Under the pieces are notes generated by a model. The model made no database searches. It saw only the letters and a program-made list of their open reading frames with translations, and was not told the origin of the DNA. Position numbers and translations under genes: made by a program. From contig NC_065572.1 in assembly GCF_937616625.2 (NCBI RefSeq), positions 55,043,653 through 55,107,652 of the forward strand: DNA of 64,000 nucleotides. The letters run 5' to 3'. This DNA comes from Mercurialis annua. Taxonomy: Eukaryota; Streptophyta; Magnoliopsida; Malpighiales; Euphorbiaceae. Shown here piece after piece: positions 10,305-21,616 of the stretch; within the stretch, counting starts at the first letter, position 1; every line of letters begins with the position of its first letter.

Positions 10305-11255
10305 TCGATCTCTATCACTCCCAAGCATCATACAAAGGTAAGATTGACATTTTGGTTGAGGGTTTTGATAGGTTATGGCTGTTTTGTGTTAAGTTAAGTT
10401 GCGATCGAATCGAACACGTCCAAATCACGTTGTTATTGTCGTTTTTAATTGTTTTCGAGTTGGGTTTGGTGTTAAATTGAAGTGGTAGCATGTCAGGATT
10501 ATTTAGAGGCATTTCTGATGGTCGAAGGCATGTCGGAATAGCTCTAAGAACTGTTCATGACAGTCTCACGACGTGAGACAGGCTTAAAGCTGTCTCACGA
10601 CGTGAGACTGAGTTTTTCAGTCTCGCCACGGGAGAAAACCTTCTCACGTCGTGAGAAGGCAGGGTACAGTGCCCAGCCAATTTTCAGCCGGCTATGACAT
10701 GCCGAGGCCCAATACGACGTACCCTAGCACGATACCACGTTTTGGACTCCAAAAATCATGAAATTTGATACGAAACTTGACGTTTTGAGTTAGGTTTTTA
10801 AAGTGAATTATTTAAGCAAAGCTAAATCGACTAGTTGAATACCATTAATGGTACTAAACAAGTTAAGACTATGATTGAAGGTTAACGAGTTTGGAAACCA
10901 TATTAGGATCGAACTAGGATAACCTAAGTTTGTAACTTAGGGTTTTAAGTATGCGAGGTTCATACGTACTAAATATGTATTTGATTTAAACATGTAACAG
11001 ACTTACCAGTAAGCTACGAGATCAACGGATTTGGATTAGCAAGGGCTTACTATCATATCGAAGCCTAATAGATTGGATAGCGGTCCATGTGAGTTACATT
11101 TTACTTTCGTGTATTATTCGTATAAGATATTTGATATATTATAAATAGTATTACCAATTGTATCGCATATTATATGATTTGATTGTATAGTATATCGGTT
11201 TGATTGATTGTTTTTAAGTATAAGAATCTGGTGTATGATCCGAGGGAATATGCTA

Positions 11256-11274
11256 CCTATTGGGTGTCAATAGG
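11256..11274 (+). repeat. Conserved LTR hairpin, copy A
   Basis: CCTATTGGGTGTCAATAGG: perfect 7-bp arms with a 5-base loop, followed by TGTGTGATCACCAGT. The same element occurs in LTRs B, C, D and E. Confidence 0.75.
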
Positions 11275-12232
11275 CTGTGTGATCACCAGTGTCCGGTAAT
11301 TCTTAGCAAATAGAATTAAACTAACTTATTTGTGTTAGACGTAAGGTTGAAACTCGGTCGAACTATCCTGGAACCTGTGTCTAGTGGGTTGAACTCGGTC
11401 GAACTATCACGTCCCCCACATATCGATCGATCGTTTGGATTGAGTAGTGGTACTAGTAAAATTCGGTTGAATTATCCCGGACTGTACCAACTGATAAAGG
11501 TTAAAATTCGGTTGAACTATCCCGACACCTTACCAACAGAAATTGAGAAATTACTACCGCTTGTGAATGCTAGAAAATACCTAGTTTAGGATCGTTATAA
11601 GATTAGGGTTTTGATCGGATCAAATGCTTGGCATATATTGTATATTGTATAAATGATTGTTTAAAATGCGATGTTATTTTTATAATAACGTTAGTAATAT
11701 GTAATCTCAGTCATTATAGTCTGACATGTTGTGTTTAACAATTTCAGGTGCTTAGAGTTTGGACTCGGCTAGAGTCCACCTTTGTGGGTCTGGAAGTCTT
11801 CAGTTGCATGTACAGTTCCTGACTTCTGTAGAGCTGCAGTAGGTTGACAGAGTTGTGGACTTGACAGCAATGTATTGTGTTTGTTGTATATTTGTTGTCT
11901 TTGTTTGTATCTTTTTGTAGACTACGCCAGTTGTAGTTTTGTTCACGGTACCATTTACCTGTGATATGACCTAGATACACTAATATGTATATAGTATCGT
12001 GGGGCCAGTACGTACGTGATACGGAAGCTAGAAGCCCATATGTTTAATCGATCGACTAGCGTGTGTGTGTGTATGTGTGTGTGTATGTTGTGTTTGTGCT
12101 TCTGTTTGTTTAGTCCTTATATGATTGTTTATTTGCGAAAAAGTTTTTGTGGTTTTAGGCTTGCTACGGGTTTCGGAGCTATCACTCCCATTTTCTAGCG
12201 CTGGTCTCGGTTTAATAATTTGGATCGTGAAG

Positions 12233-12992
12233 GATTTATTGTTTTTTTAGATAATATAACAATATCGCACTTAGAGGTGTAAACGGACGTTGATTCTGAT
12301 ATATGTCAGCTTCGAACTTGAATGTGTTATACAAATTTACAAGTCAGAGATGGTTACCTACATCTCTAGAGGAGACATATGAGGCGGAAGTTTGAATGAA
12401 TTTCTAATTTTTAATTAATTTTTTTTGACTCGCCTTTAATTTAAAAAAAAAATTGAATATATCTCGAATAAGGATCTCATTTATGATATATACTCTAATA
12501 TTTAAAATAAAGTTATTTGATAATGTTATTTTTAATATAAGTTTATAAAAGAAAGGATAGTAATTTTTAAAAATATTAGTTAAAATATCCTTAAAAATTT
12601 TATAATTTTTTATTAATTTAATTTTATCTCCTAATTATTGATCTAAATATTATATGAAAAATTTAATTAAATTGTATTGCCATCTTGTATTATTGATTAA
12701 AAAAATTACATACTTTTTCAATGTATTTAATTATAAATTAAATTTAGTTTTTTGATTCTATAAAAACAATTAAAAAACCCTGTTTCTATTAAATAAAAGT
12801 ATAAGGATCTCGTTTTTATAAAAATAAAAATACAAGGACTTTATTTTTATGAATTAAAAGTACAAAAATTTAATTATTATAAATCAAATTATAAAAATAA
12901 ATTTTTTGTTTCATTAACTACGCGTGTACTACACACGTGTCAGTAGAATGATTTTCATTAAAAAAATGAAAATGTACGAATTTCATAAATAA
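12233..12992. other. AT-rich non-coding DNA
   Basis: No gene, paired repeat or RNA signal recognised. Long A and T runs throughout. Confidence 0.5.
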
Positions 12993-13001
12993 ATTTTATA
13001 A

Positions 13002-13319
13002 GGGTTAATTACATATAAAATCACCACCTTTACACGAATTTTCAAAAATAACACGACCTTTAAAACGTGTCAATTTAAGGCATTACCTTTCATTTCTTTT
13101 CAAAAACAACATGGACACGTTTTTTGATAAAATTTTGCTGACTTGGACACCCGATTAGAGTGCCATGTGTCACGCCACGTCAGCAAAAATGCCACTAAAA
13201 ATGTGCCCGTGTTATTTTTGAAAAGAAATGAAAGGTGATGACCTGAATTGCCACGTTTTAAACGTCGAGTTATTTTTGCAATTTCGTGTAAAGGTGGTGA
13301 TTTTATATGTAATTAACCC
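13002..13319. mobile_element. Mutator-like MITE (318 bp)
   Basis: Ends GGGTTAATTACATATAAAATC and its complement; inverted similarity continues through ACCACCTTTACACGAA. Perfect 9-bp flanking repeats ATTTTATAA lie at 12993-13001 and 13320-13328. The first bases GGGTTAAT are shared with the 662-969 element, but the interior differs, so it is a separate subfamily. Non-coding. Confidence 0.85.
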
Positions 13320-13446
13320 ATTTTATAATACATATACTTTATATGCAAAAAGTTGAAAGTATAGAAATTCGAAATTGGGTTAAGCCAGACAAAAGTGTAG
13401 ACATCTGTAAGACATAGTTTCATAGTAGGACACTGTATTTTAATTT

Positions 13447-13828
13447 GGTTTAATATCTTAAAAAATCCCGACCTTTTATCTCTTTTTTAATTCTATCCTG
13501 ACGTTAAATATTTGGCAATTTTATCCTATTTTGTATTTTTTCATTTCAATTATATCTTAAAGTATAAAATTGATATTTATTTGATAAAAGTTTTAAAAAA
13601 AAAATTAAAAATAGTCAATTTAATATAAAAATTTAATTTAATACAAAAAGGATCAATTTAAAGATTTTTTTTTTGAACTTTTGCTAAATAAAAAAAGGTC
13701 GATTTTATAATTATGGGTACAATTAAAATGAAAAAAAAAATACAAAATAGGATAAAATTGACTGATAACGTCAGGATAGGATAGAAAAGGGGATAAAAAG
13801 TCGGAATTTTTTTTCAAGACAATAGGCT
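13447..13828. mobile_element. Mutator-like inverted-repeat element (382 bp)
   Basis: Inverted arms of about 100 bp contain TATCCTGACGTTA on the left and TAACGTCAGGATA on the right, plus ATCCTATTTTGTATTTTTT and its complement. Flanking 9-mers TTTTAATTT occur at 13438-13446 and 13829-13837, though they are low complexity. Non-coding. Confidence 0.65.
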
Positions 13829-13837
13829 TTTTAATTT

Positions 13838-15057
13838 TAATTTAATATTAAATTTTTTCACATCTTGAGAAGGAAAAAAATGGATTAAAGGAGAGAATAT
13901 AAGGGCACATGGTGATCTGGCAAAGAAATGGATAAAATTTAAAAAATGTGTGGGGCTGAGGTTAGGTATGGCAGTTGGAAAGTTCTATTTCATGTTCTTA
14001 TAACTGACCAACCAACATCACTCTCTCCATCTCTTTCTTTTCATATTTTTAGCTGGTTCACTCTACAATCCCAAAAACAAAACGTAATTTCTGACTCTAT
14101 TTTAAAAGTAAAATAACTTTTTTAACTATTAAAAATTCCATTTCTAAAAAATTATCACCATATAAATTTTTATACCACTATCATTAATACTATACTATTT
14201 TACTACTTTCACACCTTAATTCATATTTAAATTTTTGTTATAAATCATCTAAAAATTGAAAATAATTAATTTGTATTAATAATAAAACGATGAAAATTAA
14301 TATCTGAACTTTGTATCTTATAAAAGTTAAATTTACTTAAATTAAATTTTATAATCATTTTTAAAAAATTAATAATTAAAATTTGTATCTCATAAAAATT
14401 AAATATGCTTAAATCTTAAATATATGGGTATCTCATTCATTTTAAATAATCATGTTCCATCGTTTTGTAAAGTATCGAATGCAATTGATAAAAAAATCGT
14501 AAAAATTTTCATCACCAGAATTATCTTTTAAATGAAGAGTCGCAATATCCCTATATAATCAAGAGTAAATGTTTTTTTTCATTGTAGATGGACATGATAA
14601 TCTGTTAATTCGAGATGGGCAATACCTACCCACTTAGATGTCTTTTACAAACGTTATAGATTTTTGTTTTAACTTTTCAAATTAATTTAAATCCCCTTAA
14701 ATCGATATCGTGAGAAGAAATTATGCTCATTATAATCGCAACTGTTTTAAAAAAATTGTGCCTTTAGATATATGTCGATATCATATTAGATATTATGTGT
14801 TAATGTCATAAATATCTACCGACTTTACGTGTTCTCTGATTTTAATCACACGGTTTAAAGGTTTGGACATAAAAAAAAAACTACAGCAGACATTTGGCTT
14901 TCTTGATCACTAAGCCTAGTTGAAATGTATGAATTACGACATAACTTGCATAAATATTGACTGACATGGAAAGAAAAAACAGAGTCCAAAACAAACATGT
15001 AAACCTGAATTTCTAAAACCAATCAATTTCAACTAAATTTTATTCAATTTATATGTA
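13838..15057. other. Non-coding DNA with a half MITE at about 14792-14868
   Basis: AT-rich DNA without coding signal. Around 14792-14868 the words GTTAATGTCATAAAT, ACGTGTTCTCTGATTTTAATCAC and GGTTTAAA match the left arm of the 662-969 MITE family; the right arm is missing. Confidence 0.5.
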
Positions 15058-15067
15058 TAAAATCTAA

Positions 15068-15454
15068 GGGTATCGACAAAACAAATCTCAACGTTTCACT
15101 TTTGTGGCGATTTAATCCCAACATTTAAAATGTTATGAAATATATCCCAACCTTTTTTATTTTGCAATTCGTAGCCCCAATCATTTTTCCGAAAGTTTAT
15201 CTATTTCTTTTAGGCTACAAATTGCAAAAATACGAAAGGTTAGGATTTTATTTGAATTTTTTTCAAAATGTTGGGATTTAATATGCCAATACATGTATTT
15301 AATATAGCTGCTACGTATGCATAAAATTATCGGAAAATGGTTTAGACTATAAATTGTAAAAATAAAAAAGGTTAGTATTTGTTCCGTAACGTTTTAAATG
15401 TTGGAATTAAATTGCTAAAAAGTGAAACGTTGAGACTTGTTTTGTAAATGCTTC
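15068..15454. mobile_element. Inverted-repeat element, probably Mutator-like (387 bp)
   Basis: Left arm has CTCAACGTTTCACTTTT and CCCAACATTTAAAATGTTA; the right arm has their complements (AAAGTGAAACGTTGAG; AACGTTTTAAATGTTGG). The flanks share TAAAATCTAA at 15058-15067 and 15455-15464. Non-coding. Confidence 0.75.
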
Positions 15455-15464
15455 TAAAATCTAA

Positions 15465-16707
15465 ATTGAATGTTATGAGATTAATTTCAAAGATTAATGA
15501 ATTTTAATATATATTTTATAAAAAAAATTATAATCTTATAATTAATCATTTCAATGTTTTTATTTAAAAAAAAAAACAAGACCAATTAACAATGAATTTA
15601 GAGGCAAAAGAATCTGCTACAAAAATAATTATAAAATCGCTAGCTAGGTCAAACATTGGACCTTTCATTTCTTTTTGTAGGTTTCCACCTTTGCTACTCA
15701 TCCTTAAATTGAGGGAACCTCTCCTTTAAACAGTCCCAAAAATTTGGGAGATGCCCCAATAAATCAACATTTTTTAATAAGCTGTAATTTATGTTAACTT
15801 TGTGATAACATTAATAGATAAATAAATAAATTACAATAAACCATTGCCACACTATACAACTAACTAAATCATCAAAAGCTGATAGGGAGAAGTCCTAAAA
15901 GTCGGTCATGTAATTGAATTGACCAATTAAACAAATAAATATTTAAATTGAACATTAAAATCTAAAATTGACCCAATAAATAAATCATCTGACGAAATCA
16001 AAGTATGGGAATTTTGTGGATTCTTGATAAATTAATCAAATCTTATCAATAACAAAAATAATTTAAGAAAATTTATTTGCATGTATTAAATTCGACATTT
16101 AATAAATAAAATGTGTATATTAATCATTTACACTATCTCATTTAATTTAGAAAATTAATAAATATATAAAGTGGTATAATTAAAACCAAAGATTGAGAAA
16201 AAAAACAGACAAGGACTGAGAAAATGTAATATAATATTTTAAAAGTATAAAAAATATAAAAATAATCTACGGTAAATGGAAATATCAAAATTATAGAAAA
16301 TGTACATATAAAAATCACATATACAACATACAAGTGATCAGGGCTGAATACATAGTTTGACCCCTGAATAGGTCCATTTGTTATAGTTAACGACAAATTG
16401 ACCTATTAAAATTGCACACCTACGTGAGAAAAAGAAAAGAATACCTATCCGTTGTTAGGGTTAATCTTAGTTGGTTGATGGTAACATGTAGAAAAGGAAG
16501 GAAATTGACATTGATAAAAGAGTTGGTGATGTCGTCATATTTTCCTTCTTCATGCTTGTCTTAAATTTTATCTAGTTGATCATGCATGCATGGCGCCTTT
16601 ATGTTCGTACGTATATTTGTAGATAAAACTGAAGATTTTAAAATCGCAAAAAAAAAAAAAATTCAAACATAAATTATTAATTTTTTCGCGATTCAAAAGA
16701 ACAAATA
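15465..16707. other. AT-rich non-coding DNA
   Basis: No gene or complete element recognised. Open frames here translate to hydrophobic low-complexity sequence explained by T-rich composition. Confidence 0.5.
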
Positions 16708-17162
16708 CAGTCGATCCTCTGATAATTAATACACATGGTGGATCAAAAATTTATTAATTATTAGAATTATTAATTTATTGAATTTATATAAAAAAAATTA
16801 TAAAAGATATTTTAAAGCATCTACATTAATAGACCTAATATTAATATTATATTATAAAAAACTAACTAAATACACTTTACAATCACTCAAAAGAATAAAA
16901 AAATTATAATTTGATGATATTTTAACTTCCACTTTATAAATTAAGATTAGTATTGTCTCAAATAAATCATCAATTGTTATATATTTCTTTAAAAAAATCT
17001 CTCTAATAATTAATATTCATGTAGAATATATTTTAAATTTTATTAATTATTAAATAATAGAATTATTAATTATCCGACGTAGAACGAAGTTGGTTCTCTC
17101 AATTTTCTATTAATTATTAGAATTATTAAGTTATAGAATATTAACTATTAGAGGGTCGACTG
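16708..17162. mobile_element. Emigrant/pogo-like MITE (455 bp)
   Basis: Ends CAGTCGATCCTCTGATAATT and the complement of ACTATTAGAGGGTCGACTG, flanked by TA dinucleotides (16706-16707, 17163-17164). A CAG start, TA duplication and a CCTCTnATAATTAAT terminal sequence resemble the Emigrant MITE family of Tc1/mariner-pogo origin. Inner arms are repeats of TTATTAATTATTAGAATTA. Confidence 0.65.
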
Positions 17163-17164
17163 TA

Positions 17165-17437
17165 GTTCTTATTTGTAAACGTTGAAACTATGCGGATCTT
17201 AACTGAGAACATGATGGAGCCATATCTTTCTTTCCCTAAAAAATATGAAAAAAAAATTATTAAGTACTACTTCTTCCGTCAGTCTTAAATTGATAGACAC
17301 TTTTATTCTTCTTTGTCCTAAATTATAGGCAGTTATTTATTTCTTAAATAATAAAATGACATACATACCCTTATTAACTATATTATATTACATTATAAAG
17401 AGAGCACAACACCACTAAAAGGCAGAGGCAACACTAA
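17165..17437. other. Non-coding DNA with half of a Stowaway-like MITE
   Basis: At about 17267-17340 TACTTCTTCCGTCAGTCTTAAATTG followed by CCTAAATTATAGGC matches the left arm of the MITE at 42665-43043. The right arm is not found, so it is truncated. The sequence ends at the poly(T) of the LINE. Confidence 0.45.
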
Positions 17438-20400
17438 TTTTTTTTTTGATGAATGAATTTGTATTAAAACAGCCATGAGAAATGGCAAAAACACCTCACA
17501 CAAAGCTTACGTACAAAAAGTGACACAAAAGTGTGCACTAAAGGCTACGGCTCTGCGATAGGAGAGAACTAACGAGAGTTCATAACAATACAATCTGGAT
17601 TTCTGAAAAAAAATCCATACTAGAATAAGGAAATCTAACATCATTACATCAAAAATAAAAGACCGCCTTGTTAAAAATCCACAGGACGATAGTGAAAAGG
17701 TCTGTATTCTTGTTTTGAAAAACTCTTCTATTACGTGCTTTCTAAAGTCGCCAAATAACCGAGTCCCAAATCGAGCACCATAACTTGAAGCACCTTCCCC
17801 CATGAATCAAGAATCTCCATTGCAGCAAAAAATCATCAAAGGTCCTCGGCATAATCCAATTCAATCCGAATTTACAAAAAACTAGATTCCAAACAGAATT
17901 AGCAGAAGGACAGTGCATAAGAATGTGATCTTGATCTTCCGGATCACCACAAACACCACAGCAAATAGAAAAATTTGTGTTAATGTTTCGAGAAGCAAGA
18001 AAAGACAGAGAGGTTACCCAACCATGAAGTGCAATCCACAGAAAGAATTTCACTCGAGGAGGTGAAATAGAATTCCAAATATAATGGAAGGGTTTATCGG
18101 TATGAATATGTCTTTGCTGAAGCTTCACAAAGGAACTTGGAGTATAACCAAAACTACCAGATTTCCAATAAATCTTATCGCTTACAATGTTGGAGTTGAT
18201 ATAAATAATGTCTGAAACCCATGATTGCAGCTGTTGGAGTTCGGCTTTCTCTGACAGTCTCAATCTTCGACGCCACAACCAGCCATTGCAGCAGATCAAG
18301 CTAACTGAAGCTTCTTTTTGACGGGATAAATTGAAGAGTCTAGGGAAGGTTATAGCAGCTAAGTTCTCTGATTTCCAGCAATCATGCCAAATAGAAATTA
18401 ACTCACCATTCATAAGCTGAAAACCTCTGTTACCTGTGAATATCTTCCAAGCTGTTTGGTCAAGACAACAACTTTTTCGTATACCTCGCCATATAAAAGA
18501 AAGATTACGAATATCAACATTTAAGATTGAATCCCAAGAGTTAATATGAGAAGTGGCAGCCACTGTTACAAACCAGAGAGAGTTTTGGTTACTGTTGCAC
18601 AGTTTCCAAATCCACTTAAAGAGCAGACTTTGATTTCTAACTCGAAGATCATAAATTCCCAGACCACCATGATTTTAATAGTACAAATAGTGTCCCAAGC
18701 AACCTTACAAAGAACACGATTCGAAGTGTCCCCTTTCCAAAGAAACGATATCATATAAGTGCTAAGAACCTTTTGAACCTTCAAAAGCATGAAACAAATA
18801 GACATTAAGTAGATAGGGATGCTGAATAAAATGGATTTTATGAGAACCAAACGGTCGGACGGAGAAAGACAAGCGCCCTTCCACATAGCCAAAAGAGATT
18901 TAAATTTCCGAATGATATTATTCGATATTCAAGTCGTGATACTCCTGTTAGCTAGAGGTAAACCAATGTATTTAGTTGGAAAAAAGCCCAACTTGCAGCC
19001 AACTATGTTCGAACCGAGAGAAAGATCATGAGAATTAACGTTAACTCCCATTATCGAGCTCTTATGGAAGTTAATTTTAAGCCCAGAGATCAGTTCGAAA
19101 CATCTCAATATCCTGGTTAAGTTCTTATGCTTCTCAAAGTCTAGCGGAACAAATAAGAGGGTATCGTCAGCAAATTGCAGCTGAGAGATGGAAGCTGCAT
19201 TTTCGCTAAAAGAAAATCCGTCAATTAAACCCAATTCTTTACCCTTGTTAATAATACAGCTCAATCCCTCCATAGCCAGAAGAAATAAAAACGGAGATAT
19301 TTGGTCACCTTGTGGACTCCATGATTCAAATCAAACGGATCAACTGGACTTCCATTCACAAGAATCGAGCAAGAAGCTGAAGATAAACAAGAATGCATCC
19401 AATCTAACCAGCGATTAGGAAAATTCATCATTTGCATAACCGAAATCATATATTGCCAATCTACATTGTCAAATGCCATGTGGAAATCAAGCTTTAGAAG
19501 AAGTAGCTTATCGCGTCTTTGGGTTGCTAGATGAAGAAATTCATTAGCAAGCATTGAATAGTCAAGGATACTGCGTCCTTTGATGAAAGCGTTTTGATTA
19601 TCAGAGATGATGGAAGGCAAAATAGGAGCAAGTCTAGAAGAAAGCACTTCGGATAGAAGCTTGTAGACGCCATTAACTAATTGGCCTGTAGTTATTCAAA
19701 TCTGCTGAGCCAGCGATCTTTGGTATTAAAACCATAAACGAAGTATTTAATCCTTTTGGTAAGATGCCTGAACTGTAAAAAGATTTTAAAAAGAACTCCA
19801 TAAACTCATTCTTTAAGTAGACCCAAGCTCGACGATAAAAATAAAAATAGAAACTGTCCGGTCCAGGAGCTTTGTGAGGGCCACAAGAAGAGATAGTTGC
19901 AAAAATCTCTTCTTCTTTAAAATCTGCGATTAGCAGCCCTGCCTGAGAATCTGATAAAGAATTAAAACACATAAGAGAAAAGTCATACTTTTGACCACGT
20001 TTTTTGGCAAATAAGTTGATGAAAAAATCTCTGATATGCTTCTTAATTTGATCTGGCGCTGATATTGTAACCTGGTCAATAAGAATTTCAGATATGAGGT
20101 TGTTGCGGTAATGAGTTGAGGCTGAGCTATGAAAATATTTCGTATTCCTATCACCAAGCTGATACCATTTAAGACGGTATTTTTGAAGCCAGAGAGATTC
20201 GACCATTTTTTTAGCCTTCCATAGCTCGGATTTAAGATTGAGAAGCTCGTTGTTTTCCTTCTCAGAGAGCTGCTGAGAATCAGCTTTAGTGTCTAGCAAG
20301 TTGATCTAATCAGAGAGGGTTTTAATCTTTAAGTTTTGATCTCCATAAACATTCTTGTTCCAAGATTTAATATTGTGTCTCAGCTCACGTAATTTACCAA

Positions 20401-20765
20401 CAAAAGAGGAAGCATTAGCAGCTTGTGAAATGTCATTCCAAGAGGACGAGATGAAGTTTTCAAATTCCAAATGATCCCACCAAGCGTCAATTGATCTAAA
20501 CGGCTTCGGGCCCCAATCAATGTGTGAAGCTGACTTGAAAAGAATTGGAACGTGTTCTGAAAGGTTCCTATTCAGAGCTTTCAAAGATAAAAATGGCCAA
20601 ATTACTAAGGAGTTGCTGGAGATAAGAGCTCTATAAATTCGAGATCTTGAAAAAGAGTTGTACCAAGTGAAGTCCCAGCCTTGAAGTGAGATATCAATTA
20701 ATTCTGAATTATTGATAAAATCATTGAGAGCGAGATCCTCCACCCAACTAAACCAGCTCATAACT
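17438..20765 (-). mobile_element. 5'-truncated L1-type LINE (LINE-1)
   Basis: The minus strand carries, in order, endonuclease C-terminus, reverse transcriptase and a zinc-binding reverse transcriptase tail, all fragmented. Ten T at 17438-17447 on the plus strand are the remains of its poly(A) tail, fixing the 3' end. Total length of 3.3 kb and absence of ORF1 and most of the endonuclease show 5' truncation, usual for LINE insertion. I could not fix a target duplication. Confidence 0.85.
17742..20761 (-). pseudogene. LINE-1 ORF2 remains: endonuclease, reverse transcriptase, zf-RVT
   Basis: Reading the minus strand from 20761: the endonuclease tail has LQGWDFTWYNSFSRSRIYR and SEHVPIL, which match the SRIDR and SDH sites of AP-type endonucleases with changes. 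RT begins with WLQKYRLKWYQLGDRNTKYFH, then APGPDSF, LIPKIAGSADLNNYRPIS, QNAFIKGRSILDYSMLANE, LLLLKLDFHMAFDNVDW and LQFADDTLLF, so the catalytic aspartates are still visible. RLVLIKSILFSIPIYLMS follows, and the C-terminal zf-RVT region has VKFFLWIALHGWVTS and CGVCGDPEDQDHILMHCP. At least four stops or frameshifts break the frame. Typical plant L1 ORF2, inactive. Confidence 0.9.
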
Positions 20766-21616
20766 AGTGTTTTAAAAATTGTACTGGTGGTTAAACAAGA
20801 AGGCCACCAGTTTTCGGTTCAACTGTTTTAACAAAAAAATTAAAAAAGTACACAAATGTATGTGGCATTAGCGACAGATATTAGGTATTTAGCAACATAT
20901 TTTTCCATCTCTAATTCTCGTTACCGGTTCAATAAGCGGTTCACCAATTCAACCACCGATTTAACTACCAATGATAATCCAGTAGGGGGTGAAGCAACCT
21001 CCCAAAATACGTATATCACCGACTATAGCAAAATGGAATGGAGCAGGCCCACGAGAATCCCAATCCCACACTAAAGGTGTTCTTGTTCGGGATTGCCTTG
21101 TGTCTCATCCCAGACCAATATCACCAAGGAAACTGCCGGGTTAGAGGCACAAACGACATTACTTGTGTAGAAAGAAAGGAAGGCCACGTAAGCCAAGGAA
21201 ACTACTTAAATTTTTTTGATAAAAGAACATATACTTACCGCGCCGTCCACGCTCCAAACACCAAAATAACTGAAACAACATATGATAAAGAGAGACACCC
21301 CACCACTAGAATCACGAGTGAAGAAAAAGAAGTAAACTATATAAACCACTTTATCCTAAAACTATAAGGTAATCTTTTTTAATCTCTACTCTTACTCTTC
21401 TTACTTTACTCTTCTTCTTCACTAAATACTTACTTGAGTGTCGGACTGAGCGCCCCGAAAATCCCTTCCAGCGTTCTTGCTGACCGTATTATCTGTTCTC
21501 AGGTCCTGGAGCTTTAGCAGATCATCCCCCTTGTTTTTAGTGATTTAGCACTTGTCGCCTTTTGTGGGAATCTAATCTCTTGTTATTCGGTTCATCTGAA
21601 CTTTACACATTGAGAA
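20766..21616 (+). repeat. Probable 5' LTR and leader of decayed Tat-2
   Basis: No coding domain. A TATA-like AACTATATAAACCAC lies near 21335. Near 21546-21572, CTTGTCGCCTTTTGTGGGAA resembles the intact Tat-3 primer site (GGCGCCGTCTGTGGGAA). Both facts place an LTR to the left and gag to the right. The LTR's left boundary is not visible; the first 200 bases may be unrelated DNA (inverted GGTTCAA words at 20800-20970). Confidence 0.4.

Larger units (their letters stand above)
9730..12232 (+). repeat. Chromoviral 3' LTR A (about 2.5 kb)
   Basis: Starts TGTAATACC after a polypurine tract. It ends in CTAGCGCTGGTCTCGG...GGATCGTGA, the decayed form of the CTAGCGC...GGGTCGTGACA end seen in LTRs B, D and E. 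It holds a TATA box (TTTATAAAT, 10296-10304), a splice-donor-like AAAGGTAAGA at 10335-10344, three CTCACGACGTGAG-type palindromes at 10564-10659, the hairpin at 11256-11274, and subrepeats of CTCGGTCGAACTATC type at about 11341-11530. No open frame of note. Confidence 0.75.

Noticed and set aside
12060..12100. GT-rich tract as a microsatellite of interest
   Set aside because: Only a short imperfect (GT)n run inside LTR A; ordinary.
16142..16396. 84-codon minus-strand open frame, hydrophobic, membrane-like
   Set aside because: AT-rich composition alone explains F, I and Y richness; no start context, homologue or neighbour support.
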